Source: Luzula sylvatica (lineage: Eukaryota; Streptophyta; Magnoliopsida; Poales; Juncaceae). From it: a stretch of 64,000 nt of DNA. The notes under the pieces were generated by a model. It made no database searches. It was not told the origin of the DNA and saw only the letters and a list, made by a program, of their open reading frames with translations. The stretch is from NCBI GenBank assembly GCA_946800325.1, contig OX326959.1, positions 16,832,862 to 16,896,861 on the forward strand, read 5' to 3'. Shown piece after piece: positions 21,271 to 31,360 of the stretch (the stretch's first letter is position 1; every line of letters starts with the position of its first letter). The position numbers were made by a program, and so were the translations under genes.

Positions 21271-22089
21271 TGAAATTTGGTTTCGAAATATTTTACAAAG
21301 AATAAAAACAAATATTAAAACCCTATTTTTAATATTTATTACATAAAAAAAATCATCTTAATTTTTGGTTTTTTATCTTGTTTTTGAGACATTTGATATT
21401 TTATTTTTTTTATAGATGGTGTGGTCGAGTTTAGGATTTTGTTTCTTAGCATGTTGGTTGTATGTATTTTATGGGAGATATTAGTATAAGGCCAAACTAT
21501 TAAGATCTAGAATTTCATTTTTAAAATTCTAATCTTACATAAATTGTAAAATTTTTGACAATAAAATAGAATAGATGGGGACATATGAACCCTCTCTATT
21601 TTTGGTCAAAAAAAATATAATATTATTAAATAGTCATACATTTGTGATCATAACAAATTTACCATATCAAATTACTTGTGTGGACAACAACGATTATTAG
21701 ACTGTCACGAACTCATGTATAGCTTTGTTCCTTTCGTTTTTTCATTTTCTTCTTAAGCTGGCACATAATTTGTTCTCTATGTAAATCATGCTTTAATCAA
21801 TTTTTTTATCAAATGACTATCAACCTCATCAATTGCTTTGGTTTCAGAGACGTGATTAGGGATGTAAATAATTGGAAATTTTCTTCTTATGCCTTATTAA
21901 ACTAATGTAAAGGATAAATGTGATAATTAATTTTTCAAGTTATTGGAGATATAAATAAGTTCTCTAATTAATTGGAAATTTGATAGTCTCTCGGTCGGAT
22001 TGTGTTAATTCGGGTTTTAGTTTCAAATCCGTAATCCGACCCGCAAAAAACGGGTCGGTCCGGGTCACGATCAAACAATTTCAAAATCC
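21271..22089. other. Intergenic, no gene seen
   Basis: AT-rich. A GGGTCGGTCCGGGTCACG-type patch at about 22050 resembles common plant intergenic repeats. No coding frame of note. Confidence 0.35.
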
Positions 22090-22297
22090 GCCAAAATATA
22101 TGTTTTGGTAGAAGAATTCGGGAAATAGATCTTTGGATTGATGTAATTGCAATGTCTTTATTTTATAGTTTGATTTGAACAAAAAATATTATTATAAATA
22201 AATTTTTGGATGATCGTATACAACCAAGTTAATTATGAAATTGAGTAATAAACGTAAATATGTATTGTCAATGTATAATTAAGATGATTATAAGCAA

Positions 22298-22743
22298 GGG
22301 ATAATTTCATGTATGTCCTTTCAAAAGATTAAAATATCATATTTGTTCCTTATAAAATAAAAATATCAAATTTATCCTTTAAAATTGTGTTTTCTATCAA
22401 ATATGTCCAAATGATAAATTTGCCGTCAAATTAAACTCGAGTAAAAATTCTAAATCGCTAACTTTCAATCAATACGACTAAAATGCCCTTCCAACCTTAG
22501 CATATAAAGCTTCAAATAAGTTTGATTCGTTAAAATTTGAAGTATTGAACTTAATCTTGCTTGGACGAAGATTAATGAACTAGAGTTTAACTTTCACAAT
22601 TTAATGAAAGCTTGGACGGAGGAGTTAGTTTTGGCTTAATTTGTTAATATATGAGTTTTAAAGGGACAAATTTGATAATAACATTTTTGAAAGGACAAAT
22701 TTGATATTTTGTTCTTTTAAAGGGACACACGTGAAATTATCCC
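22298..22743. mobile_element. TIR element (MULE-like MITE), 446 bp
   Basis: It starts GGGATAATTTCATGTATGTCC and ends with the complement of GGGATAATTTCACGTGTGTCC. The repeats extend through AAAATATCAAATTTGTCC-type units. The interior contains a second inverted pair around GCTTGGACGAAG. Flanks TATAAGCAA and TATACAATT are not identical, so the duplication has decayed or the ends are slightly off. Confidence 0.65.
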
Positions 22744-22789
22744 TATACAATTAAATTATTAATTATTAATAATAATAATTTTAAGGAAA

Positions 22790-24311
22790 TCTCTCTTCTT
22801 AGATTGCTCCACGTCACCATTAATTTTGAGCCTTTTGATCAATTGGAAGAATGACTTTATTTTATTTTTTATGAAGGAAAATTTGCAAAAAGTCTCCTCC
22901 GTTAAGGTAGGGAATATAGTTGCAATTAGATATAAGACATGGACTTTATTGCAAACTTGAAATAATGATGGGCATATTCTTTTTTGGTGTGGGTTCTACA
23001 GATTTTCAATTTTAAGATTTTTTTACATTTTTTATTTATTTTTATGGGCGTCCATAATATCATGATATTAAGAGTTTTTTTAGAGTTGTAAGTGTTTTTC
23101 TTCTATTCTATGAAATTGTATAGGTATTTTTTTTTTTCATATTTTTAATATGAAAACGATTTTTTTTTTTTTTTTTGTAATGATGTAATGTAGGTTTAGG
23201 TTTAATAATAAATTTAAGGAAATCTCTCTTCTTAGATTGCTCCACGTTACCATTAATTTTGAGCCTTTTGATCAATTGGAAGAATGACTTTATTTTATTT
23301 TTTATGAGGGAAAATTTGCAAAAAGTCTCCTCCATTAAGGTAGGGAATGTAGTTGCAATTAGATATAAGATATGAACTTTATTGCAAATTCGAAATAATG
23401 ATAGGCATATTTTTTTTTGGTGTGGGTTCTACAGATTTTCAATTTTAAGAATTTTTTACATTTTTATTTTTATTTTTATGGTCGTCGATAATATCATGAT
23501 ATTAAGAGTTTTTTTAGAGTTGTGTTTTTCTTCTATTCTATGAAATTGTATAGGTATTTTGTTTTTCATATTTTTTAATATGAAAAAGATTTTTTTTTTG
23601 TAATGATGTAATGTAGGTTTCAGGGCACTATCGACGCGATTCAACAATTTCATTAGCTTTTTCAGGTATTCTTTTTTTATATGTTATGATTATAATATGG
23701 ATAATGAAATTTATAATAGGAAACAAAAACAAAAAACATGATTAAACCGTTTTTATTTATTTCTACGGGTTCAAAGGCAAAAGACATAGAAGATGTTATA
23801 TTTTCTATATATTGTGCAAAGATGAGGAAATTTTTGATTCATTACGTACCGAAAGCCTTGCTGATTTTGCTAAGTTTTGAGAGGTTCACAACCCCAAACT
23901 GGAGGTCACGTATGTACTATATTATATTTTCAGTTGCTTTCTTAGTCATTGAGTAGACTATAGCAATTTAATTTGCAATTTATGCATTAGGGAGTGATTT
24001 TTTTGCAGTCTTTATTGCTTGGTGGATTAAGGTGTACGTGTATGAAATTTGTAAGAAAAAAAGATAAAATGAATTGTACTATTGTTTTACTTTGCTTTAA
24101 TAAGAAATAAAAATGTATCGTTGATATGATAAATATGATGTTTTACCTATAATACATGTGTTGATTTCAATACATTCGCAAACATTACGTGATTATATTA
24201 ATTGAGTTCAAATGTGGCCCGTGCAAATAATATTTAAACAAAGCATATAAAAAAAAAATGATGTAGAAAACAGGGTATGAAGTCCCGCGCATTGTGCGGG
24301 GTCTTTTCTAG
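22790..24311 (+). mobile_element. Non-autonomous Helitron with internal duplication
   Basis: The 3' end is diagnostic: hairpin CCCGCGCATTGTGCGGG at 24284-24300, seven bases, CTAG at 24308-24311, then T. The proposed 5' end is TCTCTCTTCTTAG at 22790 after an A, which fits insertion between A and T. The 5' third is a tandem duplication of about 430 bp (22782-23211 and 23212-23620). There is no Rep/helicase frame. The 5' end is less certain than the 3' end. Confidence 0.6.
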
Positions 24312-24635
24312 TTAATTATAATCGAATAATATATAGTAACTCATCCAAGTATAAATATAATGTTAAATCAATAATAGATTTAAACATATAGAAAATCAAT
24401 ATTACACATATCATAATCACTCTAATTCCAAATCACAAAAAATAGAATTGAAAATAAATGACAATTGTGCCACTCATTAGACCCACTCCGCCATAGTTAG
24501 CTTGAATTGAAGAAATATTGAATGAACTCTGAGAAGAACATGACTCGAGAAATAGGAGCAGTTCATTGGAAGAAACACATCCAAACTCAGTTTCTCAAGT
24601 ATAAGTATCTATCAATATCACATATTTATCGAAAG

Positions 24636-25085
24636 AAAGTTCGAAATAAAATAAGAATTATTGGATTAATGAATTAACAACTAAAAAAAACAATATTGGT
24701 GGTTTTTTGTAATTTAGTCCCTGTCCAGAAAATTTTATTTTTTATCGAAATTTCAGCCAATTATCGGTATCTATTGAGATCTTTCATAAAAGATTCTCAT
24801 GACATTACTGATCGTGTTATTAAATCAAGGTTTAGCCAATTTATTTTCTTATTGACTGTTTTTCAATCTAGTACCCAATCAACATTCATGCTTTTATAAT
24901 TTTATTGAAACTTTCACGTAATAACTCGAGCTCTTTATGTTATTGAGATCTTTCAAACGAACAAGAGGATGTTAATTTCATATAACTAATTAACTAAGAT
25001 CTTTCATAAATCTCGATTTGGGAATTTAACCAATGCTAGCAAGAAATCTTTCATTAATTACCCAAGCAAGATAGGCAAAAATTGC
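24636..25085. other. Unassigned insert in family X
   Basis: About 450 bp interrupts family X between ATCTATCAATATCACA and AAAAAGAAGATCC. It repeats TTGAGATCTTTCATAAA-type words and has no coding frame above 67 codons. No clear terminal repeats or target duplication were found. Confidence 0.4.
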
Positions 25086-25243
25086 ACCCACAAAAAGAAG
25101 ATCCTTCGCCAACTCATTATCGTGATGGCTTTTTCTTCTTTGGATTCTTTCCGTTTAATTCTCTCTCCGTGCCATTTTCTCTGTACTCTCTGGATGCAGA
25201 TTGTACACTCCATGAAAGATAAATTATGAGCTAGTTAAAATTA

Positions 25244-25548
25244 GGGAAATTATACCTTGCCCCCCAAACCCATCACAACATCCACCATCCCAATACCATT
25301 TATGTTTTTTTGGGTTGGGTGTTAATCCCCAACTCCAATTTGCACCCCACTCTCTCTCTCCAAATTAATTAATGTTTCGAATTAACAGTTAATTATGAGT
25401 AAATTAACACCTAATATTAATACCTAATAATTCATTAATTCAATTAACAGTTAATTCAAAGCATTGTTAATCGAGTGGGTAATTTTTGGGAGATGAATAT
25501 GATATCAAGGATGTGGTGATGGGTTTGGGGGGTATAGTAAATGGCCTC
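25244..25548. mobile_element. MITE with 9-bp TSD
   Basis: It begins GGGAAATTATACCTTGCCCC, and its end pairs with it around GGGTTTGGGGGGTATAGTAA. The interior carries TTAACAGTTAATT repeats. The flanks TTAAAATTA at 25235-25243 and 25549-25557 are a 9-bp duplication. The reference family X copy near 8130 has the single site TTAATATTA. A diverged relative appears to lie at 60870-61190. Confidence 0.85.
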
Positions 25549-25618
25549 TTAAAATTAATAAAAGGAGATTAAACAGTGCTAATTTAATTAGACTAATAAG
25601 CAAGAATCAGGCTTCTAG

Positions 25619-27164
25619 TGTTGGTTATATTTCAATAAAATAACCGAATAAATAATATAAATAAATATTTGAATAATTATTATAAATAAATAAAAACGAA
25701 AACAAGTCTGGTATAGCCGCATGGTCGTGTCACAGCTGTCGTAAAGACATATGACGTGCTCTAGTGCAGGATATTTCGTTTCTCCATAATCTTCAAAGTT
25801 CTACACATTCGATTAGTCTCAATTCTAATCTAGTAGCACAGTCGTAGAGCGGAATACATACACCTCAAAAGAAAGGAAGTCACGAACACCGATTCTTCAA
25901 CCAAACTTTATTATTTCCAAAGTTGGAGAATAAATATAATATGTATTTTCAAAGAATCTTTATGATGGAAACAATTTTTTTTTCTTCCTATTAAAAAAAA
26001 GAAAGAAATGAGCTATCTATCAATATTTTCTTCTGATAAGAAGATGAATACATGATGATCCATTTGAAAGAAACCTCATTACTCTTTATTTCGGTTTCAT
26101 TTGGAAATTAAATGATAGTCAATTAATTAGTCTTTCATATATTAAAACTGAAATATAATTTGATAACCAATAAGACTAGACACCCCGCAAAAATAATTCC
26201 GCAATCAAACCCGCTCCTGACGTGGTACCTGCACCTTCTGCCACGTCAACAGGTTAAAAATTTATTGAATACTGGATCGGATCTTAATTTAGGCCCGTTT
26301 AACTGCACCCGATACAAAATTAGCGTCTAAATTAGTAAAATAATTCATGTGGCCGCTTCTCTCTCTCTTCTGCTTAGCTATTCTTTGGAGCGCCCCGTAC
26401 TCTCTGTTTCTTTACTTTGCTCCATTACTTTGTTTCTCTAATCTATTTATCTTCTATTTTGCACTGGTTGATACTCTGTTTTTTTTTTTTTTTTTTTTAC
26501 ACAAACAATAATATTTGGATTTTAAGAATCAGTTCTATAATGTATTGAATAGAGTTGATTTTTCTAACTTCGTACAGACGGAGATAATAGAACTGAAATT
26601 GAACATAATCAATTGATTTGATTTTGTTTCTTGTTGATCACCACCAAATTGGCAGCACACCTCCAATACTACACACCCCCAAAAAACTTGAACTCAAATT
26701 ATGAACTAATTACTAGTGAGAGTAATAAATTAATATAATATTAACAGCTCAAATGAATTCAGAACTCAAATAACTCTAAACTACGTCCCGATTATTTAAT
26801 TATGAACAATATCGGTGATTCAGTGATTCAGTATTAGATACTAATTTTTATACAAAGTTAATCCCTAAATACTCTCCATATAACAGTCGGTTTCAAATTT
26901 CAAATTCCTCGTTACGAGATAACCAACCATTGAAGCAATGACCCGAAATGATGCAGACAAGCTGACCATTAAGCTTGTCCAGTACGACCTCGCGACATGT
27001 ATAATTGTCTCGCATACAAAAAACCTCCAATCGGAGTGTAGTATCTTGAACCTTAACACTCCAAATATACTCCACAACTTTCATGGCGAAGAACTATTTA
27101 AGTTGTTTTCGGTCAAAGCCATTGTGGGAACGGAGAGTGCTCAGAGGGGAATCATGTGAGACTA

Positions 27165-27211
<47 letters not shown>

Positions 27212-27642
27212 TGGTGAAATTTTTTTTTTGTTTTTTGTTTTTGCATAAAGGATGGTGAAAATTTCGGGGTTAGGAAAATTGCAGTATACCCTCCAATCGT
27301 GCTAAAGAACGAAGCAAATTAAGTGGAGAGATTTATAGGATAAAGTTTCGTTATGAAAAAAAAGGAAGACCATGAGAAGTAAAAATGGCGAGACCAAATG
27401 AAAGAGATGGGTTTATCATTTTTATATCCGGCACGCTTTTTTATCGGGTTAGTTTTTTTCCATCCATTTGCAATATGATGTGGCAGGTGCGGGGTAAGTG
27501 CGAGATAATACTTGCGTGGTGTTTAATCTTATTGATTTGATAACAAATAGAGTATTTCAATTCTTTTTTAGTATCATCTTTAATGATGAATATTAAATTT
27601 TACTTGTTAATATTTTATATCATTAAAACAAATAATACAACA
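25619..27642. mobile_element. LTR-type element, probably a solo LTR, 2.0 kb
   Basis: The insert runs from TGTTGGTTATATTTC to AATACAACA, with TG/CA ends and a TGTTG/CAACA inverted terminus. It is flanked by TCTAG at 25614-25618 and 27643-27647. The empty site is in family X near 8075. No internal direct LTR pair, primer site or pol frame was seen, so a large solo LTR is the simplest reading. It contains a T run at about 26480 and a GA microsatellite. Confidence 0.75.
27168..27209. repeat. (GA)n microsatellite
   Basis: An uninterrupted run of about 20 GA units inside the 2.0-kb LTR-type element. Confidence 0.95.
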
Positions 27643-28202
27643 TCTAGTTGGTTCGATTAGAGCTTAATTAAACCTCAATTTGATTGAGTTGGCAAATTAA
27701 GAGGCGTCCCCAGAAATTAGACCAAACTATTTATAAATTCCTTGAAACAGGGAAAAGAGAGAGCTCACGAAAAGACAAATCACCGCATTTGAAACAAGAC
27801 AAAAGTCGATATACGTCGCCCTAGGTGTCATTCGCCATTAATGGAGTGATTTGCTTTCCTTCTCTCCTTGGTTTTCGATTAAAAAAACAACAAATAGCGA
27901 CTTTTTCTCGATTTTTCGAAACCTAGAATTACATTTCAAGTTTCCAAACTGAGAATTGGATATTAATGTTTCTCTCCAATGAAATTGGGAATTGAGTTTC
28001 CCGCATTTGAAAATCGGCGATTCAGTTTCTCAAAAGTTGAATAAGGAATCATATTTTCCTGGTTTATGAAGCCAGGTTTTGAGGACTGAGCCGCAACCAA
28101 CTAAGTTCACTGTTCACCATCTCAATCTAAGTAGTGTCCTTTTCTTTTAATTCTCCCTTCAAAATAATTTAATCATATGTAAATATTATAGAACTTATAT
28201 AT

Positions 28203-28393
28203 TGAAAACTGTAATGAAGTGTTTTGTATTTAAAAATTTTCTTAATGTTTACAGAGATAAACTAACTATTTATAGAGGATTAACATCACTAATCCTCACC
28301 TAACCTCAACGGCTACATTTGACTCATTACACAGATGGACACCTGATGTACATACTGTTTAATTATTTGTTACAATAAATCCTAACTACTATT
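28203..28393 (-). repeat. Truncated 3' LTR
   Basis: It matches the first 190 bases (plus-strand order) of 31007-31360 almost exactly. It ends at CTAACTACTATT, where integrase sequence begins. Confidence 0.9.
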
Positions 28394-28706
28394 CGAGTGA
28401 TTGATTTTGTAGAACTTGTGTAGGAAGTCTGTTGATGATAAACACCGTACTAGAGAAAATATAATCCCAATATTCGAGTGAAAGAGAGGCATGAGACATA
28501 CTAGCAAGACTAAGCTCAACAATGTGTCTATGTTTTCGTTCTGATAGTCCATTTTGTTGTGGTGTATATGGACAGGAAGTTTGATGAACTATTTGAGGAA
28601 ATTTTGATTTTAGAAAGAAGAATTCACTACCACCATCAGATCGAATACACTTGATTTTGTGAGAAAGTAAATTTTCTGCTTGTAGTTTAAATTCTGGAAA
28701 GATACA
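28394..28706 (-). pseudogene. Copia integrase remnant
   Basis: The minus strand encodes, in one frame from about 28660 to 28395, IRSDGGSEF and NGLSERKHRHIVE. These contain the second Asp and the Glu of the retroviral-type D,D,E integrase. It is separated from the upstream frame by a deletion and a stop. The word ATACATCACAGTGAACTA occurs on both sides of the break (about 28700 and 28751), suggesting a repeat-mediated deletion or duplication. Confidence 0.8.
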
Positions 28707-30425
28707 TCACAGTGAACTATTTCCAGTTTTGGATGTAATTTGTGAGGGACCCCATACATCACAGTGAACTAGTTCAAGAGGACAAGTAGCAGAAAAGGTA
28801 GAATCAGAAAAGGGTAAAACTTTGGATTTGGATTTGCAACAATCATTACACAGTTCAATCTTATTAGAACTAACAGAAATACACTGATTTTTAGTTAAGG
28901 TAAACAATACATCTGAGGAAGAATGACCTAATCTCTTATGCCAGATATTAGGCGACACTTTAGCTCCTAAGAAAGCAACATGACTCAAAGAGAAAGATTC
29001 ACTTGAAGATGAGGTACTTGGAAGTGAGAACAATCCATCAACAGCCTTGACTTGGTGGATGATAGCCTTGGTTGCTGGATCCTTTATCAAACATAAATCA
29101 GGATGAAATTCAGCATATACATTGTTATCAGTGACAAATTTATTAATACTGATTAAATTCTTAGTTATAGAGGGTACATGTAAGATGTTTTCTAAATGAA
29201 ATGATTTATTAGTAGTGTTTAGAAATGATGAACCAGTATTTAAAATATGCAAACCTGCTCCATTACCCACTTGAACTTGATCTGAACCAGTATAAGGTTG
29301 ATGTGAAGATAGGTTGTTGAGATCGGGAGTGAGATGGTGTGTCGCTCCAGAATCTAAGAACCAATCAGTCGGAGGTTGTGTATACGGTGAGTGAATTGGT
29401 TGATTAGAGAAGGTTGTTGGATTATAAGGTCTGGCAAGATATGCCATTGGTGGTCGTGGAATAGGGGGTCTGTTACCAAATGTTGGATTATTTGGATCTC
29501 GAAAGTAACATTTATCAGCCGTATGATTAGTTCGTTTGCAGATTTGGCACGCATAGGGATTAAATGGTTGATTTGGATTGAATTGTTGATTGTTATTGGA
29601 ATTGTTTTTCCATTTGTTTTTATTTTTCTTGAATGGAGGTCTCCAGGGTTGTGAATTGGTTTGTTGAGGTTGGTAATTTGATGGTTGAAACGAAGGTCTT
29701 GGTTGTGATGAATTTACAGATTGAACTGTATGAGTTAAGGCTTGTGGATTGTGAGAAGAGATAGCTTGAAGTTGATTCTTCTTGTTTATCTTTCTTTCAT
29801 GAGTAAGAAGAATTCCTTGAATGTCAGAGAGAGATAGAAATTCCTTACTCGAAGTGATTCCATAATACGACCCCTCATATTCATCACCAAGATTATTCAT
29901 TATTGCTATAATGATATCTTTTTCTTCAACTCGATCACCAAGATATTTCAATTGATCTGCAATGGATCGAATTTTGGTAAAGTAATCTGAGATGCTCAGA
30001 TTACCTTTTGGCGTTGTGTTAAGCTGATTTCTTAATTCCATGATGCCAGCCATGGATGCTGAGGAGTAAGCATTTTGAATTACAGCCCAAAGCTCATGCG
30101 TTGTATCACAGTTGAGAACTTGAATCAAAATAGATTCAGTGAGAGAGCCAAGAATCCATGCTAGAATAAGAGAATCTTGAGCTTGCCAATTAAGAAAAAG
30201 AGTATTTGAAGAATCTTGATTAAATCCTGGAGACTCAGACGATGGAGGAGTGAGATGAGAGAGTAAATTGTAACCTCGAAGAACAGGTGTTACGTTTGAT
30301 TTCCACATGAGATAATTTGTTTTGTCTAGTTTGATTGGTATTGGATGTGGAAAAGATACTATCTTGAAGGTAGAATTGGAAGACATGTCTGACGTATTTG
30401 GTGTTATTGGAGGAGATGTGTTCAT
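28707..30425 (-). CDS. Copia gag-protease with truncated integrase
   Basis: A 572-codon frame. Residues from about 20 to 230 form the plant Copia gag domain (KLDKTNYLMWKSNV near residue 33). A CCHC zinc knuckle (CQICKRTNHTADKC) lies at about residue 292. The aspartic protease motif WFLDSGATHHLTP lies at about residue 348. The pre-integrase zinc site (HKRLGH...CNDC) is at about residues 496-532. The frame ends soon after the first integrase Asp (LVHCDVWGP). The product would package RNA and process the polyprotein in virus-like particles, but the element lacks reverse transcriptase and cannot move alone. The start is the first ATG after a leader of about 560 nt. Confidence 0.9.
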   Translation of the reverse strand: MNTSPPITPNTSDMSSNSTFKIVSFPHPIPIKLDKTNYLMWKSNVTPVLRGYNLLSHLTPPSSESPGFNQDSSNTLFLNWQAQDSLILAWILGSLTESILIQVLNCDTTHELWAVIQNAYSSASMAGIMELRNQLNTTPKGNLSISDYFTKIRSIADQLKYLGDRVEEKDIIIAIMNNLGDEYEGSYYGITSSKEFLSLSDIQGILLTHERKINKKNQLQAISSHNPQALTHTVQSVNSSQPRPSFQPSNYQPQQTNSQPWRPPFKKNKNKWKNNSNNNQQFNPNQPFNPYACQICKRTNHTADKCYFRDPNNPTFGNRPPIPRPPMAYLARPYNPTTFSNQPIHSPYTQPPTDWFLDSGATHHLTPDLNNLSSHQPYTGSDQVQVGNGAGLHILNTGSSFLNTTNKSFHLENILHVPSITKNLISINKFVTDNNVYAEFHPDLCLIKDPATKAIIHQVKAVDGLFSLPSTSSSSESFSLSHVAFLGAKVSPNIWHKRLGHSSSDVLFTLTKNQCISVSSNKIELCNDCCKSKSKVLPFSDSTFSATCPLELVHCDVWGPSQITSKTGNSSL

Positions 30426-31006
30426 TTTTGAGAATTTTGGAAAAAGATTTTGAATTGTGATATTTTAGGAAGTTTGTGGATGGAACTGTAAAAGAATTGT
30501 GAGAGAGAAAACTTGAAAAAGGGTGTTTTTGGAATTTATAGAATTTTTGGGTTAAAATGAATAATTTCAACTTAACGGGTTATCGGATCTTGGAAAATCA
30601 ACGATATTACTCTGAGAAGAAAGATAGTAAGGAAGAGTATAACTAAGCGAGACTCTTTGAAGAAGTTGAGAACTTGAAAAAAAAAAGGTATTTTTGCAAT
30701 TTGTAGAGTTTTTGGGTTAAACTGAATAATTTCAGCTTAACGGGTTATCGGATCTTGAAAAACTTAGCTATATTACTACTGAACTAGAGATGTTGTGAAC
30801 TGGAGAGTGTAAAGAATAGTTGGTACCAGTCTTTGTAACGGTTGGAACCAGTGAAGCTAAGTTCTTGAACTCGTCTTGAAGCAATTTGAGTCTACGGCAA
30901 AGTCTTGAAGCAAAGTCTTGAACTTTTCTTGAGTGAGTGTCAGCAATTTTGGCGGAAAGGACAGGATCGAAAGTAAATTTGGCGTATGCCTAATAATCTG
31001 ATACCA

Positions 31007-31360
31007 TGAAAACTGTAATGAAGTGTTTTGTATTTAAAATTTTTCTTAATGTTTACAGAGATAAACTAACTATTTATAGAGGATTAACATCACTAATCCT
31101 CACCTAACCTCAACCGCTACATTTGACTCATTACACAGATGGACACATGATGTACATACTGCTTAATTATTTGTTACAATAAATCCTAACTACTATTTTA
31201 CTAAAGCCCAAATACATATTCTGAGGCCCATTCTCATAATAACTCATTGAGTCAGTTCCTAACGGATAGGAGCCGTTGTACTCTCCATTTGTCGCCATAT
31301 ATCCTCCAGTTGTGTATCTACTGTTCTTCTCCAGTGATTGTCAGAATCGTCTTCTTAACA
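31007..31360 (-). repeat. 5' LTR of the deleted Copia
   Basis: A 354-bp LTR beginning TGTTAAGAAGACG and ending CAGTTTTCA on the minus strand. It is followed directly by the primer site TGGTATCAGA at 31006-30997. Confidence 0.92.

Larger units (their letters stand above)
28203..31360 (-). mobile_element. Internally deleted Ty1-copia element
   Basis: The 5' LTR (31007-31360) is intact. The primer site TGGTATCAGA follows it directly on the minus strand. gag-protease and part of integrase are present. Reverse transcriptase, RNase H and most of the 3' LTR are gone: the integrase remnant joins the last 191 bp of LTR at about 28393. The 5-bp duplication TATAT lies at 28198-28202 and 31361-31365, and the uninterrupted site is near 6530 in family X. 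So it inserted intact and was deleted later. Confidence 0.92.

Noticed and set aside
23108..23653. Lys-rich 65-75-codon frames in two similar copies on the minus strand
   Set aside because: They are the same low-complexity T-rich part of the duplicated Helitron unit, with no conserved start or domain.
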